A stretch of DNA of 64,000 bases, from positions 148,510-212,509 of the forward strand of contig NZ_JAKVCW010000009.1 in the NCBI RefSeq assembly GCF_022448905.1, written 5' to 3'. The notes below the pieces were generated by a model. It searched no databases and had not been told where the DNA came from. It was given only the letters and a program-made list of their open reading frames with translations. Positions 1 to 7,335 of the stretch are shown here, piece by piece; position 1 is the first letter of the stretch; each line of letters starts with the position of its first letter. Origin of the DNA: Shimia sp. (GTDB lineage: Bacteria; Pseudomonadota; Alphaproteobacteria; Rhodobacterales; Rhodobacteraceae). The position numbers were made by a program, and so were the translations under genes.

Positions 1-711
1 GAGCTGTTGATTTTGCGCGGTATTTTGCGGCCCGGCGAGAGACTGCCTGCGGAACGCGAGCTGAGTGATCGGCTCGGCGTGTCCCGGCCAAGTCTGCGCG
101 AAGCAATTGCTACTTTGCAGGACAAGGGCCTGTTGACCTCCAAAGCCGGCGCTGGGATTTTTGTAGCCGATGTGCTCGGCAGCGCTTTTTCCGAAGCTTT
201 GGTGCAGTTGTTTTCGGCCCATGATGAGGCGGTGTTTGACTACATTGCCTTCCGGCGCGACATGGAAGGTCTGGCAGCAGAACGCGCGGCGACCTTGGCC
301 AGCGACACGGATTTGCAAGTGATCCAAGCGGTGTTTGACAAGATGGAAGCCGCGCACCCGAAGCGCAATCCGTCTGATGAGGCGCAGTTGGATGCGGATT
401 TTCACCTCGCCATCATTGAAGCAAGCCACAATGTGATCATGCTGCATATGATGCGGTCGATGTATCAATTGCTGCGCGAAGGCGTGTTTTACAACCGAAT
501 GATTATGTTCAAGCAGCGTACCACCCGGGGAGAGCTATTGGAGCAGCACCGGGCGATCAATACCGCGTTGCAGGCGCGCGATGCCGAAGCCTCTCGCAAA
601 GCGGTGATTGAACATCTGGATTACGTGGAAACCGCGCTGACCAACTTCAAAAAGTCCACGCAGAACGAAGCGATTGCCAAACAGCGCTATGAGCATGAAT
701 TGAGCCGCTAA
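1..711 (+). CDS. GntR-family (FadR/FCD type) transcriptional regulator, 5' truncated
   Basis: The reading frame is open from the first base of the window, so the true start lies upstream; about 236 residues are visible. The N-terminal part is a winged helix-turn-helix (LPAERELSDRLGVSRPSLR region). The rest is an all-helical FCD ligand domain with the usual metal ligands: D and H in DADFHLAI and H in EQHRAI. Members are one-component repressors that release DNA when they bind a small organic acid, often lactate, pyruvate or a fatty-acid derivative. The ligand cannot be read from this sequence and the target genes are probably upstream of the window. The family call is firm; a PdhR/LldR-like role is only a guess. 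Confidence 0.9.
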   Translation, partial: ELLILRGILRPGERLPAERELSDRLGVSRPSLREAIATLQDKGLLTSKAGAGIFVADVLGSAFSEALVQLFSAHDEAVFDYIAFRRDMEGLAAERAATLASDTDLQVIQAVFDKMEAAHPKRNPSDEAQLDADFHLAIIEASHNVIMLHMMRSMYQLLREGVFYNRMIMFKQRTTRGELLEQHRAINTALQARDAEASRKAVIEHLDYVETALTNFKKSTQNEAIAKQRYEHELSR

Positions 712-721
712 GCGCGGCTCA
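701..721. terminator. Bidirectional terminator-like hairpin between convergent genes
   Basis: TGAGCCGC and GCGGCTCA form a perfect 8-bp stem with a 5-nt loop. It overlaps the stop codon of the GntR gene and precedes the 3' end of the convergent RTX gene. There is no clear T tract on either strand, so termination efficiency is uncertain. Confidence 0.45.
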
Positions 722-725
722 AACT

Positions 726-1730
726 TCAGGCTGCGTAATCCAGCTGCACGTTGAGCAGATCCACGTCTTCGGCGGTCATGTTTTCTAAGATCACGGCCGG
801 TTCCTGATCCAGCGTCACCATCGAGCCATCCACCGTGTGGGACCCGGACAGCAGGATGGTGATGGTTTCGGTGTCAGCATCATAGCTGGCTTCCCACTCC
901 ATGACCGCGTCATTGCCAAAATCGCTGGCGGCAAATGTGACGGTCTCGGTGGCTGCGTCGAGATCAGAAATCACCACTTCTTCACGGTTATCGTCAAACT
1001 CAAAAGCGACGGTGAACGCATCCGCTCCATCGCCCCCTTCAAGTGTATCGCCATTGTCGCCCACCAGCACATCATCGCCAAAACCGCCGCCAAGCATGTC
1101 GGCCGCGCTGTCAGCAAGGGTTGGGTGCGTGCCATTCACCGTGTCGTTGCCGGTGCCGCCAAGCAACGTGTCGGCGCCCTCAAAGTCGCGCAGCACATCA
1201 TTGCCGGAACCGCCACGCACGAGATCGTCGCCACCGTTCTCAAAGCCTAGGCCGTCCAAACCCAGTTCTTCGACAAGTGTCGCGTCATAGATGTCGTTTC
1301 CACTGCCCATGGCAAGTGTGTCGTCACCAATACCGCCCGAGATCGTGTCGGCGCCTGCGCCCCCGAGAATGGAGTCTACCCCGTCTCCGCCGCTGATGCC
1401 GTCGCCACTTGCCCCACCGTGTAAGGTGTCATCGCCAGCGCCGCCATGGAGCCAATCTTCGCCATTATTACCGCGCAAGTCGTCGTCTCCAGCGCCACCG
1501 GTGACGGTGTCGCTGCCGTCCTCGCCTTCAAAGGTGTCATCGCCATCGGAAAGGAGCACAGCCTCTGACACATCAAGCACTTGCTCCGGGCTGTCGTCGC
1601 TATCGTCGGTTTCAGTTTCCGCGTCATCCGGCTGGTTTATGGCGTCCAGGTCCGGCTCTTCAAAGCCAGTCAAAACATCGGCGACCATGCCAACGCCAAA
1701 GATCGCGGTTAATGCCAAAAGGGCCAACAT
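726..1730 (-). CDS. RTX-type calcium-binding repeat protein with N-terminal hydrophobic segment
   Basis: The chosen start ATG at 1730 (334 aa) has a GAGGAC ribosome-binding site; a longer frame to 1916 would run into the next gene. The N-terminus (MLALLALTAIFGVGMV) is one hydrophobic helix, a signal peptide or membrane anchor. An acidic linker rich in D/E follows, then about ten copies of the nonapeptide GGxGxDxLx from roughly residue 70 to 230. Such repeats bind calcium and form parallel beta rolls in secreted proteins. The last ~100 residues lack repeats and an enzymatic motif. No type I secretion genes are adjacent, and a cleavable N-terminal signal is unusual for type I substrates. Function unknown; probably a surface or periplasmic calcium-binding protein. 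Confidence 0.8.
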   Translation of the reverse strand: MLALLALTAIFGVGMVADVLTGFEEPDLDAINQPDDAETETDDSDDSPEQVLDVSEAVLLSDGDDTFEGEDGSDTVTGGAGDDDLRGNNGEDWLHGGAGDDTLHGGASGDGISGGDGVDSILGGAGADTISGGIGDDTLAMGSGNDIYDATLVEELGLDGLGFENGGDDLVRGGSGNDVLRDFEGADTLLGGTGNDTVNGTHPTLADSAADMLGGGFGDDVLVGDNGDTLEGGDGADAFTVAFEFDDNREEVVISDLDAATETVTFAASDFGNDAVMEWEASYDADTETITILLSGSHTVDGSMVTLDQEPAVILENMTAEDVDLLNVQLDYAA

Positions 1731-1837
1731 TGCTCTTGTCCTCACACAAAACTCTAACGGCTTTGGTAAGAGGCTATTAACCAAGTTTGACCGGATTGAG
1801 GCAGGCGTGTGCTGCTTTCTGGTCCGCGCCAGCGCAA

Positions 1838-1863
1838 CAAAAAAAGGCCGCCGAAGCGACCTT
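1838..1863 (-). terminator. Rho-independent terminator of the DUF1244 gene
   Basis: On the minus strand AAGGTCGC-TTCG-GCGGCCTT makes an 8-bp stem with one G-U pair and a TTCG tetraloop, followed by a run of T residues. It lies 22 nt after the DUF1244 stop codon. Confidence 0.85.
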
Positions 1864-1884
1864 TCTACACGTAATATCTTCCGA

Positions 1885-2202
1885 TCAGGCTTTGTCTGTT
1901 CCGACACTCTCCGCAAAAGCTTTCTCGAACTCCTTTTGCTTTTCGGGGCTCGCGTCGGTTTGGTAGTTGGCCTTCCACTCGTCCATGGTCATGCCATAGA
2001 AGATTTCGCGGGCTTCGGTCTTGTCCATGTCGATGCCACGCTCATTGGCGGCTTCCTGATACCAGCGCGACAGGCAATTGCGGCAAAATCCCGCGAGGTT
2101 CATCATATCGATGTTCTGAACGTCGGTGCGTTTCTCCATCAGGTGCTCACGCAGAGTGCGGAAAGCGGCCGCTTCGAGTTCGATCTGAGTTTGCTTATCC
2201 AT
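1885..2202 (-). CDS. DUF1244 family protein
   Basis: This 105-residue protein matches the conserved DUF1244 family of alphaproteobacteria, recognised by the CRNCLSRWYQEAANERG segment with its C-x2-C pair and the following helical acidic tail. The family has no assigned biochemical role that I know of; the cysteine pair suggests metal or redox chemistry. The start at 2202 is preferred over an upstream frame start at 2244 because GGAGGA sits directly upstream. It is followed by its own terminator. The adjacent DUF6868 gene is on the same strand about 65 nt upstream. Confidence 0.88.
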   Translation of the reverse strand: MDKQTQIELEAAAFRTLREHLMEKRTDVQNIDMMNLAGFCRNCLSRWYQEAANERGIDMDKTEAREIFYGMTMDEWKANYQTDASPEKQKEFEKAFAESVGTDKA

Positions 2203-2268
2203 GGCTGTCCTCCGGAGGCAATTGCGTTGCGCAATGGGTAGCAACCGGAGGGGCGTTGGGCAAGCGCG

Positions 2269-2508
2269 TCACATGATCGTGAGAGCGAGCCAAGGCACCA
2301 GAGCGAAGACAAAAATCAACAGCTTGTAGGTGCCGAGCCACTGGAAATAGAGCGGCGCCAGCGTGTCTTTCTCAACCCCAGTGATCCGCGCATGCACGTC
2401 CGCGACCCAGCCGCGCAGGCCATAGATCATGACGGTGGCAAAAAGCAGGACACCGATGTGAATGACGGCCATCCATCCAAAGAAGGCAGTTAGGGTTGCT
2501 TGGGTCAT
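2269..2508 (-). CDS. DUF6868 family small membrane protein
   Basis: A 79-residue protein with two predicted membrane helices (about residues 8-30 and 55-78) separated by a short charged loop containing AHxRI-like and YFQWLGTYKLL segments. This pattern fits the small uncharacterised DUF6868 family common in marine proteobacteria. A strong AAGGAGG ribosome-binding site precedes the ATG at 2508. The function is unknown. It may be cotranscribed with the DUF1244 gene downstream. Confidence 0.8.
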   Translation of the reverse strand: MTQATLTAFFGWMAVIHIGVLLFATVMIYGLRGWVADVHARITGVEKDTLAPLYFQWLGTYKLLIFVFALVPWLALTIM

Positions 2509-2610
2509 GTCAGCCTCCTTTCAGCTGTTGTTTTTCCCACTCCATATATGGGGACCGCCGCCCCCTTTCGCCAGAGCTCGTGTATGGGATTTCGAGCCAA
2601 AGCAAATTAT

Positions 2611-3354
2611 TTATAAGCCAGAATTTGCCAACGTGCTTTGCAGAATGGGCGCGAGCCGTTCTGCCCAGGCGTTCTGGCCCTCTGGTGTGTCGATTTCGTC
2701 GTGACGCAGCTCGATCAAAGCATTCAAACGACCTGGCTGGAGCGCGTGTTGATCGATGCTGTCGCCGGGCAGCCAGCCGTTGTAGGGCTCGTTGTCACCC
2801 ACTGTCAGATCACTCTCCTGCTCCAGCTCGGCTATCAGCGCCTTGCCAAACCTATCTTCTTTCGGAGCATGCAACACACCAATTTCCCAAGGGCGCGGTG
2901 CGCGGCCGTTGAGCTTGGGAGAGAAGCTGTGCATGGCGATGATCACCACATCTTCGCGCTCTGCGGCCAGACTTTCGAGTGCGTTATGGTAAGGCTGATA
3001 ATGCGTGGCTCTGCGGCGCTCGATTTCCGCATCATCTACGTCGCGATTTCCGGGAATGATCGTGCCGTCATAAAGCCGCATGACCAGCGTCGGGTCATCT
3101 GCCCCGCGGTTTGGGTCGATACATAGGCGGGACCAGTTGGCGCAAATCACTGGCGCATCCAACAGCTCGCCGAGGCGCAAAGACGTGCCGCGTGCGCCCA
3201 CATCATAAGCGATGTGTCGGGACATGTCGGTGGGATCAAGACCCAGGTCCCCGCCGTTGATGTCCTCTGGCACAAAATTGGCGGCATGGTCCACGGTGAT
3301 CAGCCAACGCGAGCGGCGCTCTGCGCCATATATGGAAAACGGTGTATATGTCAT
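2611..3354 (-). CDS. N-formylglutamate amidohydrolase family protein
   Basis: The 247-residue protein has the hallmarks of the N-formylglutamate amidohydrolase family: TVDHAANFVP near residue 20, SRLCIDPNRG near 95, a central MHSFSP motif near 140 and a C-terminal NALIELRHDEI segment. Characterised members hydrolyse N-formyl-L-glutamate to glutamate and formate as the last step of histidine breakdown by the five-step route. No hut genes are adjacent, and many relatives are stand-alone enzymes of uncertain substrate, so the substrate is inferred only from the family. The gene is divergent from pyk. Confidence 0.85.
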   Translation of the reverse strand: MTYTPFSIYGAERRSRWLITVDHAANFVPEDINGGDLGLDPTDMSRHIAYDVGARGTSLRLGELLDAPVICANWSRLCIDPNRGADDPTLVMRLYDGTIIPGNRDVDDAEIERRRATHYQPYHNALESLAAEREDVVIIAMHSFSPKLNGRAPRPWEIGVLHAPKEDRFGKALIAELEQESDLTVGDNEPYNGWLPGDSIDQHALQPGRLNALIELRHDEIDTPEGQNAWAERLAPILQSTLANSGL

Positions 3355-3431
3355 GTGCGTGTCATTGCTTTCTGCTCAGACTTAGGTCAGTTGTGGCGCA
3401 AAGTGAATTGGGTACAGGTTCACCTTGTATT

Positions 3432-3445
3432 TGTTAGCGTTAACA
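3432..3445. promoter_or_regulatory. LacI-type operator candidate (CceR/PckR-like) upstream of pyk
   Basis: TGTTAGCGTTAACA is a near-perfect 14-bp dyad 77 nt upstream of the pyk start codon. It resembles the TGTTANCGNTAACA palindrome described for the alphaproteobacterial LacI-family carbon regulator CceR/PckR, whose targets include glycolytic and gluconeogenic genes. The motif is recalled from the literature and was not searched here. Confidence 0.55.
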
Positions 3446-3522
3446 TGTAGCAGGTGACACGCAAGGTGCCTTCAGGTCATTTCCTGAATAGCCAGACGAG
3501 CAAAGGCAAAGAAAGACGGATC

Positions 3523-4968
3523 ATGAGACGACTGAGAAACGTGAAAATCGTGGCCACATTGGGCCCAGCTTCCGAAACCTACGACATGATCCGCAGCCTG
3601 CATGAAGCCGGGGCAGATGTGTTCCGTCTGAACATGAGCCACGGCAGCCATGACGAGATCCGCGAAAAACACCGCATCATCCGTCAGGTCGAGAAAGATC
3701 TGCAGAGCCCGATCGCAATTCTGGCCGACCTTCAGGGACCAAAACTGCGGGTGGGTGTGTTTGCCAACGGCGAAGAAGAGCTGGTGGACGGCGCGAAGTT
3801 CCGCCTCGACCTTGATCCTGCAGAAGGCGACGTAAACCGCGTATGTCTGCCGCACCCTGAGATTTTTGCCGCACTGAAAGACGGCGCCAACCTGCTGGTC
3901 AACGATGGCAAGATCCGCCTGAGAGTTGAAAGCTGTGGCGACGACTTCGCCAACTGTGTGGTGACCACCGGCGGCACCATCTCCAACCGCAAGGGCGTAA
4001 ACGTGCCAGACGTTGTTTTGCCGCTGGCGGCCCTGTCCGAAAAAGACCGCGACGATCTGGAGTTTGTCTGTGGTCTGGGTGTGGACTGGCTGGCGCTCTC
4101 CTTTGTGCAGCGTGCCGAAGACGTCCAAGAAGCCCGCGAACTATCACAAGGCCGCGCAGCGATTCTGTCCAAGATCGAAAAACCTGCAGCCGTAGAAGCC
4201 TTTGACGAAATCCTTGCCGCGTCCGATGGTATTATGGTGGCCCGTGGCGATCTGGGTGTGGAGCTGCCGGTCAGTGCCGTGCCCCCAATCCAGAAGCGCC
4301 TGGTGCGCAAGTGTCGCAATGTCGCCAAGCCGGTGATTGTGGCGACCCAGATGCTGGAAAGCATGATTGAAAGCCCAATGCCCACCCGCGCCGAAGTGAG
4401 CGACGTGGCGACGGCAATCTATGAAGGCTCTGACGCCATCATGCTGTCGGCGGAATCAGCGGCAGGCAGCTTCCCGATTGAAGCCGTGACCACGATGAAC
4501 AATGTGGCCATCGAAGTGGAAAGCGACCCGACCTATCGCGAGATCATTGAAGCCAGCCGTAGCGCTCCGCGCTCCGGTGTGGCAGACGCGATCGTTGTAG
4601 CCGCGCGCGAGATTGCCGAAACCACACAGGTTGCAGCTATCTGCTGCTTTAGCCAATCCGGCACAACAGCACTGCTGATCGCCCGCGAACGCCCTCGTGT
4701 GCCAATCATCGCAATGACCAGCCTACGTGGCACTGCGCGCCGCCTGGCGCTGAGCTGGGGCACCAATTGTGTGATCTCATCCAATGTCAGCCGCTTTAAA
4801 ATGGCGGTTGTGGCCTCGGCACGCGCGGCGCGCGATCTTGGCTACGCCGAGGAGCAGGATCAGATTGTTGTGACTGCCGGTCTGCCGTTCAACGTGCCCG
4901 GCACCACCAACATTCTGCGAGTCTCTCCCTGTGACGAGCGTTTGATTTTCAACCTCGAGTCGGAGTAG
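3523..4968 (+). CDS. pyk: Pyruvate kinase
   Basis: Catalyses phosphoenolpyruvate + ADP to pyruvate + ATP, the last step of glycolysis. The 481-residue product starts MRRLRNVKIVATLGPAS and carries the expected motifs: LNMSHGSH near 35, ADLQGPKLRVG near 75, SKIEKP with the catalytic lysine near 220, MVARGDLGVELP (active-site D) near 240, and TQMLESMIESPMPTRAEVSD near 275. A C-terminal allosteric domain follows the central TIM barrel and its inserted B domain. ATG 3523 follows AAAGACGGA; an in-frame GTG at 3454 would add 23 unconserved residues. A candidate carbon-control operator lies upstream. A small membrane-protein gene follows after 43 nt. Confidence 0.97.
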   Translation: MRRLRNVKIVATLGPASETYDMIRSLHEAGADVFRLNMSHGSHDEIREKHRIIRQVEKDLQSPIAILADLQGPKLRVGVFANGEEELVDGAKFRLDLDPAEGDVNRVCLPHPEIFAALKDGANLLVNDGKIRLRVESCGDDFANCVVTTGGTISNRKGVNVPDVVLPLAALSEKDRDDLEFVCGLGVDWLALSFVQRAEDVQEARELSQGRAAILSKIEKPAAVEAFDEILAASDGIMVARGDLGVELPVSAVPPIQKRLVRKCRNVAKPVIVATQMLESMIESPMPTRAEVSDVATAIYEGSDAIMLSAESAAGSFPIEAVTTMNNVAIEVESDPTYREIIEASRSAPRSGVADAIVVAAREIAETTQVAAICCFSQSGTTALLIARERPRVPIIAMTSLRGTARRLALSWGTNCVISSNVSRFKMAVVASARAARDLGYAEEQDQIVVTAGLPFNVPGTTNILRVSPCDERLIFNLESE

Positions 4969-5011
4969 CGTCGGCCGAAAGGGCATCCCTCAAGAAGGGC
5001 CAAGGGCAGGC

Positions 5012-5236
5012 ATGGCAACAGACTATCTGATCACAGTTGGATTGATTGTGGGGTTGTTCTCCATACCCGCCATGCTCGCCGCCTATGCTGACAACCGCTT
5101 TCCACGCAATGCCATGGGGGCGTTTATCCTGTCGGCGGCGGTGATTGCCATCGCCATCATCCTAAATCCGGCACGCTACAGCGTGGCGGATTTGCCAAAT
5201 GTGGTGATCCGAGTAATTGCGGACATCATCCACTAG
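5012..5236 (+). CDS. Small conserved membrane protein of unknown function
   Basis: A 74-residue protein with two or three hydrophobic stretches (about residues 5-25 and 35-52, with a hydrophobic tail) and an AAYADNRFPRNA loop between the first two. It sits 43 nt after pyk in the same direction and may share its transcript. I recognise no domain; by length, hydrophobicity and position it looks like a real small inner-membrane protein. Nothing indicates a link with pyruvate kinase beyond proximity. Confidence 0.65.
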   Translation: MATDYLITVGLIVGLFSIPAMLAAYADNRFPRNAMGAFILSAAVIAIAIILNPARYSVADLPNVVIRVIADIIH

Positions 5237-5265
5237 AAACCCCACAAAAATGAGTCGATTAGGCC

Positions 5266-5338
5266 TTGCGTGCCTGATCTATGCGCTCTATACGGCGCCT
5301 CTATTCGCGCGACCGGCTGGATGGCATGCCGAGTCGCG
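5266..5338 (+). promoter_or_regulatory. Candidate rpmI promoter and leader hairpin
   Basis: TTGCGT (5266-5271 or one base later) and CTATAC (5288-5293) are spaced about 16-17 nt apart and could be -35 and -10 elements. Downstream, CGCGAC (5308-5313) pairs with GTCGCG (5333-5338), extended inward by CGG/CCG, giving a leader stem-loop 33 nt before rpmI. L35-L20 operons are autoregulated by L20 through leader structures in other bacteria; whether this hairpin does so is inference. Confidence 0.35.
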
Positions 5339-5370
5339 TTTGTCACCGACCGAATACAAAGGAGACGGAA

Positions 5371-5571
5371 ATGCCTAAGATGAAGACCAAGTCGAGCGCC
5401 AAAAAGCGCTTCAAGGTCACTGCCTCTGGCAAAGTGAAAGCCGGCCAAGCCGGTAAGCGCCACGGCATGATCAAACGCACCAACAAATTCCTGCGTGACG
5501 CACGCGGCACCACCACGCTGTCCGCACCGGACGCGAAGATCGTCAAGGGCTTCATGCCCTACGACCGCTAA
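5371..5571 (+). CDS. rpmI: 50S ribosomal protein bL35
   Basis: The 66-residue basic protein begins [20 protein letters not shown] and ends near FMPYDR, the standard bL35 pattern. It is a component of the large ribosomal subunit. The start at 5371 has a GGAGACGGA ribosome-binding site; a longer in-frame start at 5281 is not conserved in this family. It is followed after 14 nt by rplT, as in most bacteria. infC, which often precedes rpmI in gammaproteobacteria, is absent here. Confidence 0.97.
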   Translation: MPKMKTKSSAKKRFKVTASGKVKAGQAGKRHGMIKRTNKFLRDARGTTTLSAPDAKIVKGFMPYDR

Positions 5572-5585
5572 GAGGAGATTGAGAT

Positions 5586-5951
5586 ATGTCCCGCGTTAAA
5601 GGTGGTACCGTAACCCACGCCCGTCACAAAAAAGTCGTCAAGGCCGCAAAAGGCTACTACGGCCGCCGCAAGAACACCTTCAAGGTCGCGCGTCAGGCAG
5701 TTGATAAGGCGAACCAGTATGCAACACGTGACCGTAAGAATCGGAAGCGTAATTTCCGTGCGCTCTGGATCCAGCGTATCAACGCTGCCGTGCGCGCCCA
5801 CGACGAAGCCCTGACCTACTCCCGCTTCATCAACGGCCTGAACCTGGCCGGCATTGAAGTGGACCGTAAGGTTCTGGCTGACCTGGCCGTACATGAGCCA
5901 GCCGCGTTCAACGCGATTGTGGATCAGGCGAAAGCGGCGCTGGCAGCCTAA
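5586..5951 (+). CDS. rplT: 50S ribosomal protein bL20
   Basis: The 121-residue protein begins [19 protein letters not shown] and contains [12 protein letters not shown] and [20 protein letters not shown], characteristic of bL20, an early 23S rRNA-binding assembly protein. In other bacteria it represses its own operon through the mRNA leader. An AGAGGAG ribosome-binding site lies in the short gap after rpmI, and a strong terminator follows 25 nt after the stop codon, so rpmI-rplT forms a two-gene unit. Confidence 0.98.
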   Translation: MSRVKGGTVTHARHKKVVKAAKGYYGRRKNTFKVARQAVDKANQYATRDRKNRKRNFRALWIQRINAAVRAHDEALTYSRFINGLNLAGIEVDRKVLADLAVHEPAAFNAIVDQAKAALAA

Positions 5952-5976
5952 GCCACGTCGTTTCAAAGATGAGAGA

Positions 5977-6008
5977 AGCCCGTGCCTTTGGCGCGGGCTT
6001 TTTCTTTT
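5977..6008 (+). terminator. Rho-independent terminator of rpmI-rplT
   Basis: AGCCCGTGCC and GGCGCGGGCT form a 10-bp stem (one G-U pair) with a TTT loop, followed by TTTTCTTTT. Confidence 0.93.
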
Positions 6009-6162
6009 GCGCCCAGGCCAAAGAGAGAACGTCAAGCGGCCTTAGAGCGCACAAAATGAGAACAAAGGAAAAACAGGTTACGTTTTATTTACCACTCCAC
6101 CCCCATGATGCCACCACGGCGTGTGTTTGCCGCGAGATGTTACCAGTGATTTGGAGGTTAGA

Positions 6163-7230
6163 ATGGCCCGTATCAGCGAGCTGCATTATTCCAATGACTA
6201 TGCGCAGCGTTCCGGAGTTGAGGAGTTTTTGGAAGTCGCCTTGGCGTTTGACGAAGACCCTGGCGATTTTGTGGTATCCTTTTATCAGGCGGACGGCACA
6301 GTTGGCATTGAGATCCCCCTGACCCACCCGGATGTGTTGGCCTCCATTGATCCGGACACAAACGAGCAGGTCCTGGTGATTTCTGCCTCGCATGTTCCCA
6401 TCCTGCTGACCGATCCGGACGGGCGCGGCGCGGGTAACTACGAAGCCTATGCGTTGACCAACAGCGGTACAGGCGAGGTGGTAGACTTCTACGACATTGG
6501 CGGTGGCACACAGAACATCCTCGCTATTGACGGCGCGGCCGCGGGCGCCACGTCCGAAAACCTATCAGTGCTGGCGTCGCCCAACAGCACCACAACCAGC
6601 ATCCAGTTCAACCAACCAACTCCGGACCAGCGCAGCGATGCTGCCGTTGGCGCCGGTGATACCGGGGTGGCATGTTTTGTCGAAGGCACCCGCATCCGCA
6701 CCGAGGTTGGCTATCAGCTCATCGACACATTGAGCGAAGGTGATTTGATCTGGACACGTGACAATGGGTTGCAGCCGGTGCGCTGGATCGGGCGGCGCAC
6801 GGTGCCGGGCAGCGGGAAATATGCGCCGGTTCAAATTGCGCCGGAGACCTTTGGCGCGATCAAGCCGCATCAGGTCTCCCAAAACCACCGCATGCTGATC
6901 ACCGCCTGGCGGGCGCAGCTGCTGTTTGGTGAGGACGAAATTCTGGTGCCGGCAAAAGCGCTGGTGGACGACTGCGACGTGCGGATTTGTGAGTGTGATC
7001 GGGTCACCTATTACCACCTGTTGTTTGACGACCATCAGATCATCAGCGGGGACGGTGTATTGAGCGAGAGCTTCTTCCCGGGCAACGAGGCGATGAAAGC
7101 CGTCGATTGCGGCACCCAACGGGAGATGTTTGCCCTGTTTCCCGAACTGGCCACTGGGGTTCTGGTGCAAACCCAAACCGCGCGGCCGGTGGCACCCGCA
7201 AGCCTTGGCCCCCTGTTGATGCGCAATTGA
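6163..7230 (+). CDS. Hint (hedgehog/intein-type) domain protein
   Basis: This 355-residue protein has an N-terminal region (~1-165) of unknown fold, rich in Asp, Gly and Thr, and a C-terminal Hint domain beginning at CFVEGTRIRTEVG near 172. The catalytic Cys at the start of the Hint block is present, followed by LSEGDLIWTRDNGLQPVRWIGRR, a signature of Hint domains in Rhodobacteraceae, shortened here to its landmarks: LIWTRDNG and WIGRR. Hint domains catalyse N-S acyl shift and self-cleavage, but many bacterial stand-alone copies lack the intein splicing His-Asn end, as here. They are often found in secreted RTX-like proteins. ATG 6163 follows TTGGAGG. A-rich DNA precedes it. The role is unknown. 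Confidence 0.8.
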   Translation: MARISELHYSNDYAQRSGVEEFLEVALAFDEDPGDFVVSFYQADGTVGIEIPLTHPDVLASIDPDTNEQVLVISASHVPILLTDPDGRGAGNYEAYALTNSGTGEVVDFYDIGGGTQNILAIDGAAAGATSENLSVLASPNSTTTSIQFNQPTPDQRSDAAVGAGDTGVACFVEGTRIRTEVGYQLIDTLSEGDLIWTRDNGLQPVRWIGRRTVPGSGKYAPVQIAPETFGAIKPHQVSQNHRMLITAWRAQLLFGEDEILVPAKALVDDCDVRICECDRVTYYHLLFDDHQIISGDGVLSESFFPGNEAMKAVDCGTQREMFALFPELATGVLVQTQTARPVAPASLGPLLMRN

Positions 7231-7235
7231 TCCAA

Positions 7236-7277
7236 CAGAGGGGCGTTTGCAAGGCGCGCCCCTCTGCGCGCTTGCAA
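7236..7277 (+). promoter_or_regulatory. Two mutually exclusive hairpins upstream of pheS
   Basis: CAGAGGGGCG (7236-7245) pairs perfectly with CGCCCCTCTG (7257-7266). Alternatively TTGCAAGGCGCG (7247-7258) pairs with CGCGCTTGCAA (7267-7277) with one bulged G. The arms overlap, so only one can form. There is no T tract, so the first hairpin may simply end the Hint transcript; the arrangement also resembles an attenuator ahead of pheS. Confidence 0.4.
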
Positions 7278-7335
7278 TCAAGGGGCCGTATGATAGGAGG
7301 TCTGCGGTAATTTCTCATCTGGGGACGGCCCTGTC

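Noticed and set aside
3454..3522. Longer start (GTG 3454) for pyruvate kinase
   Set aside because: Pyruvate kinases begin close to the RNVKIVATLGPAS block; the extension is not conserved and ATG 3523 has a better ribosome-binding site.
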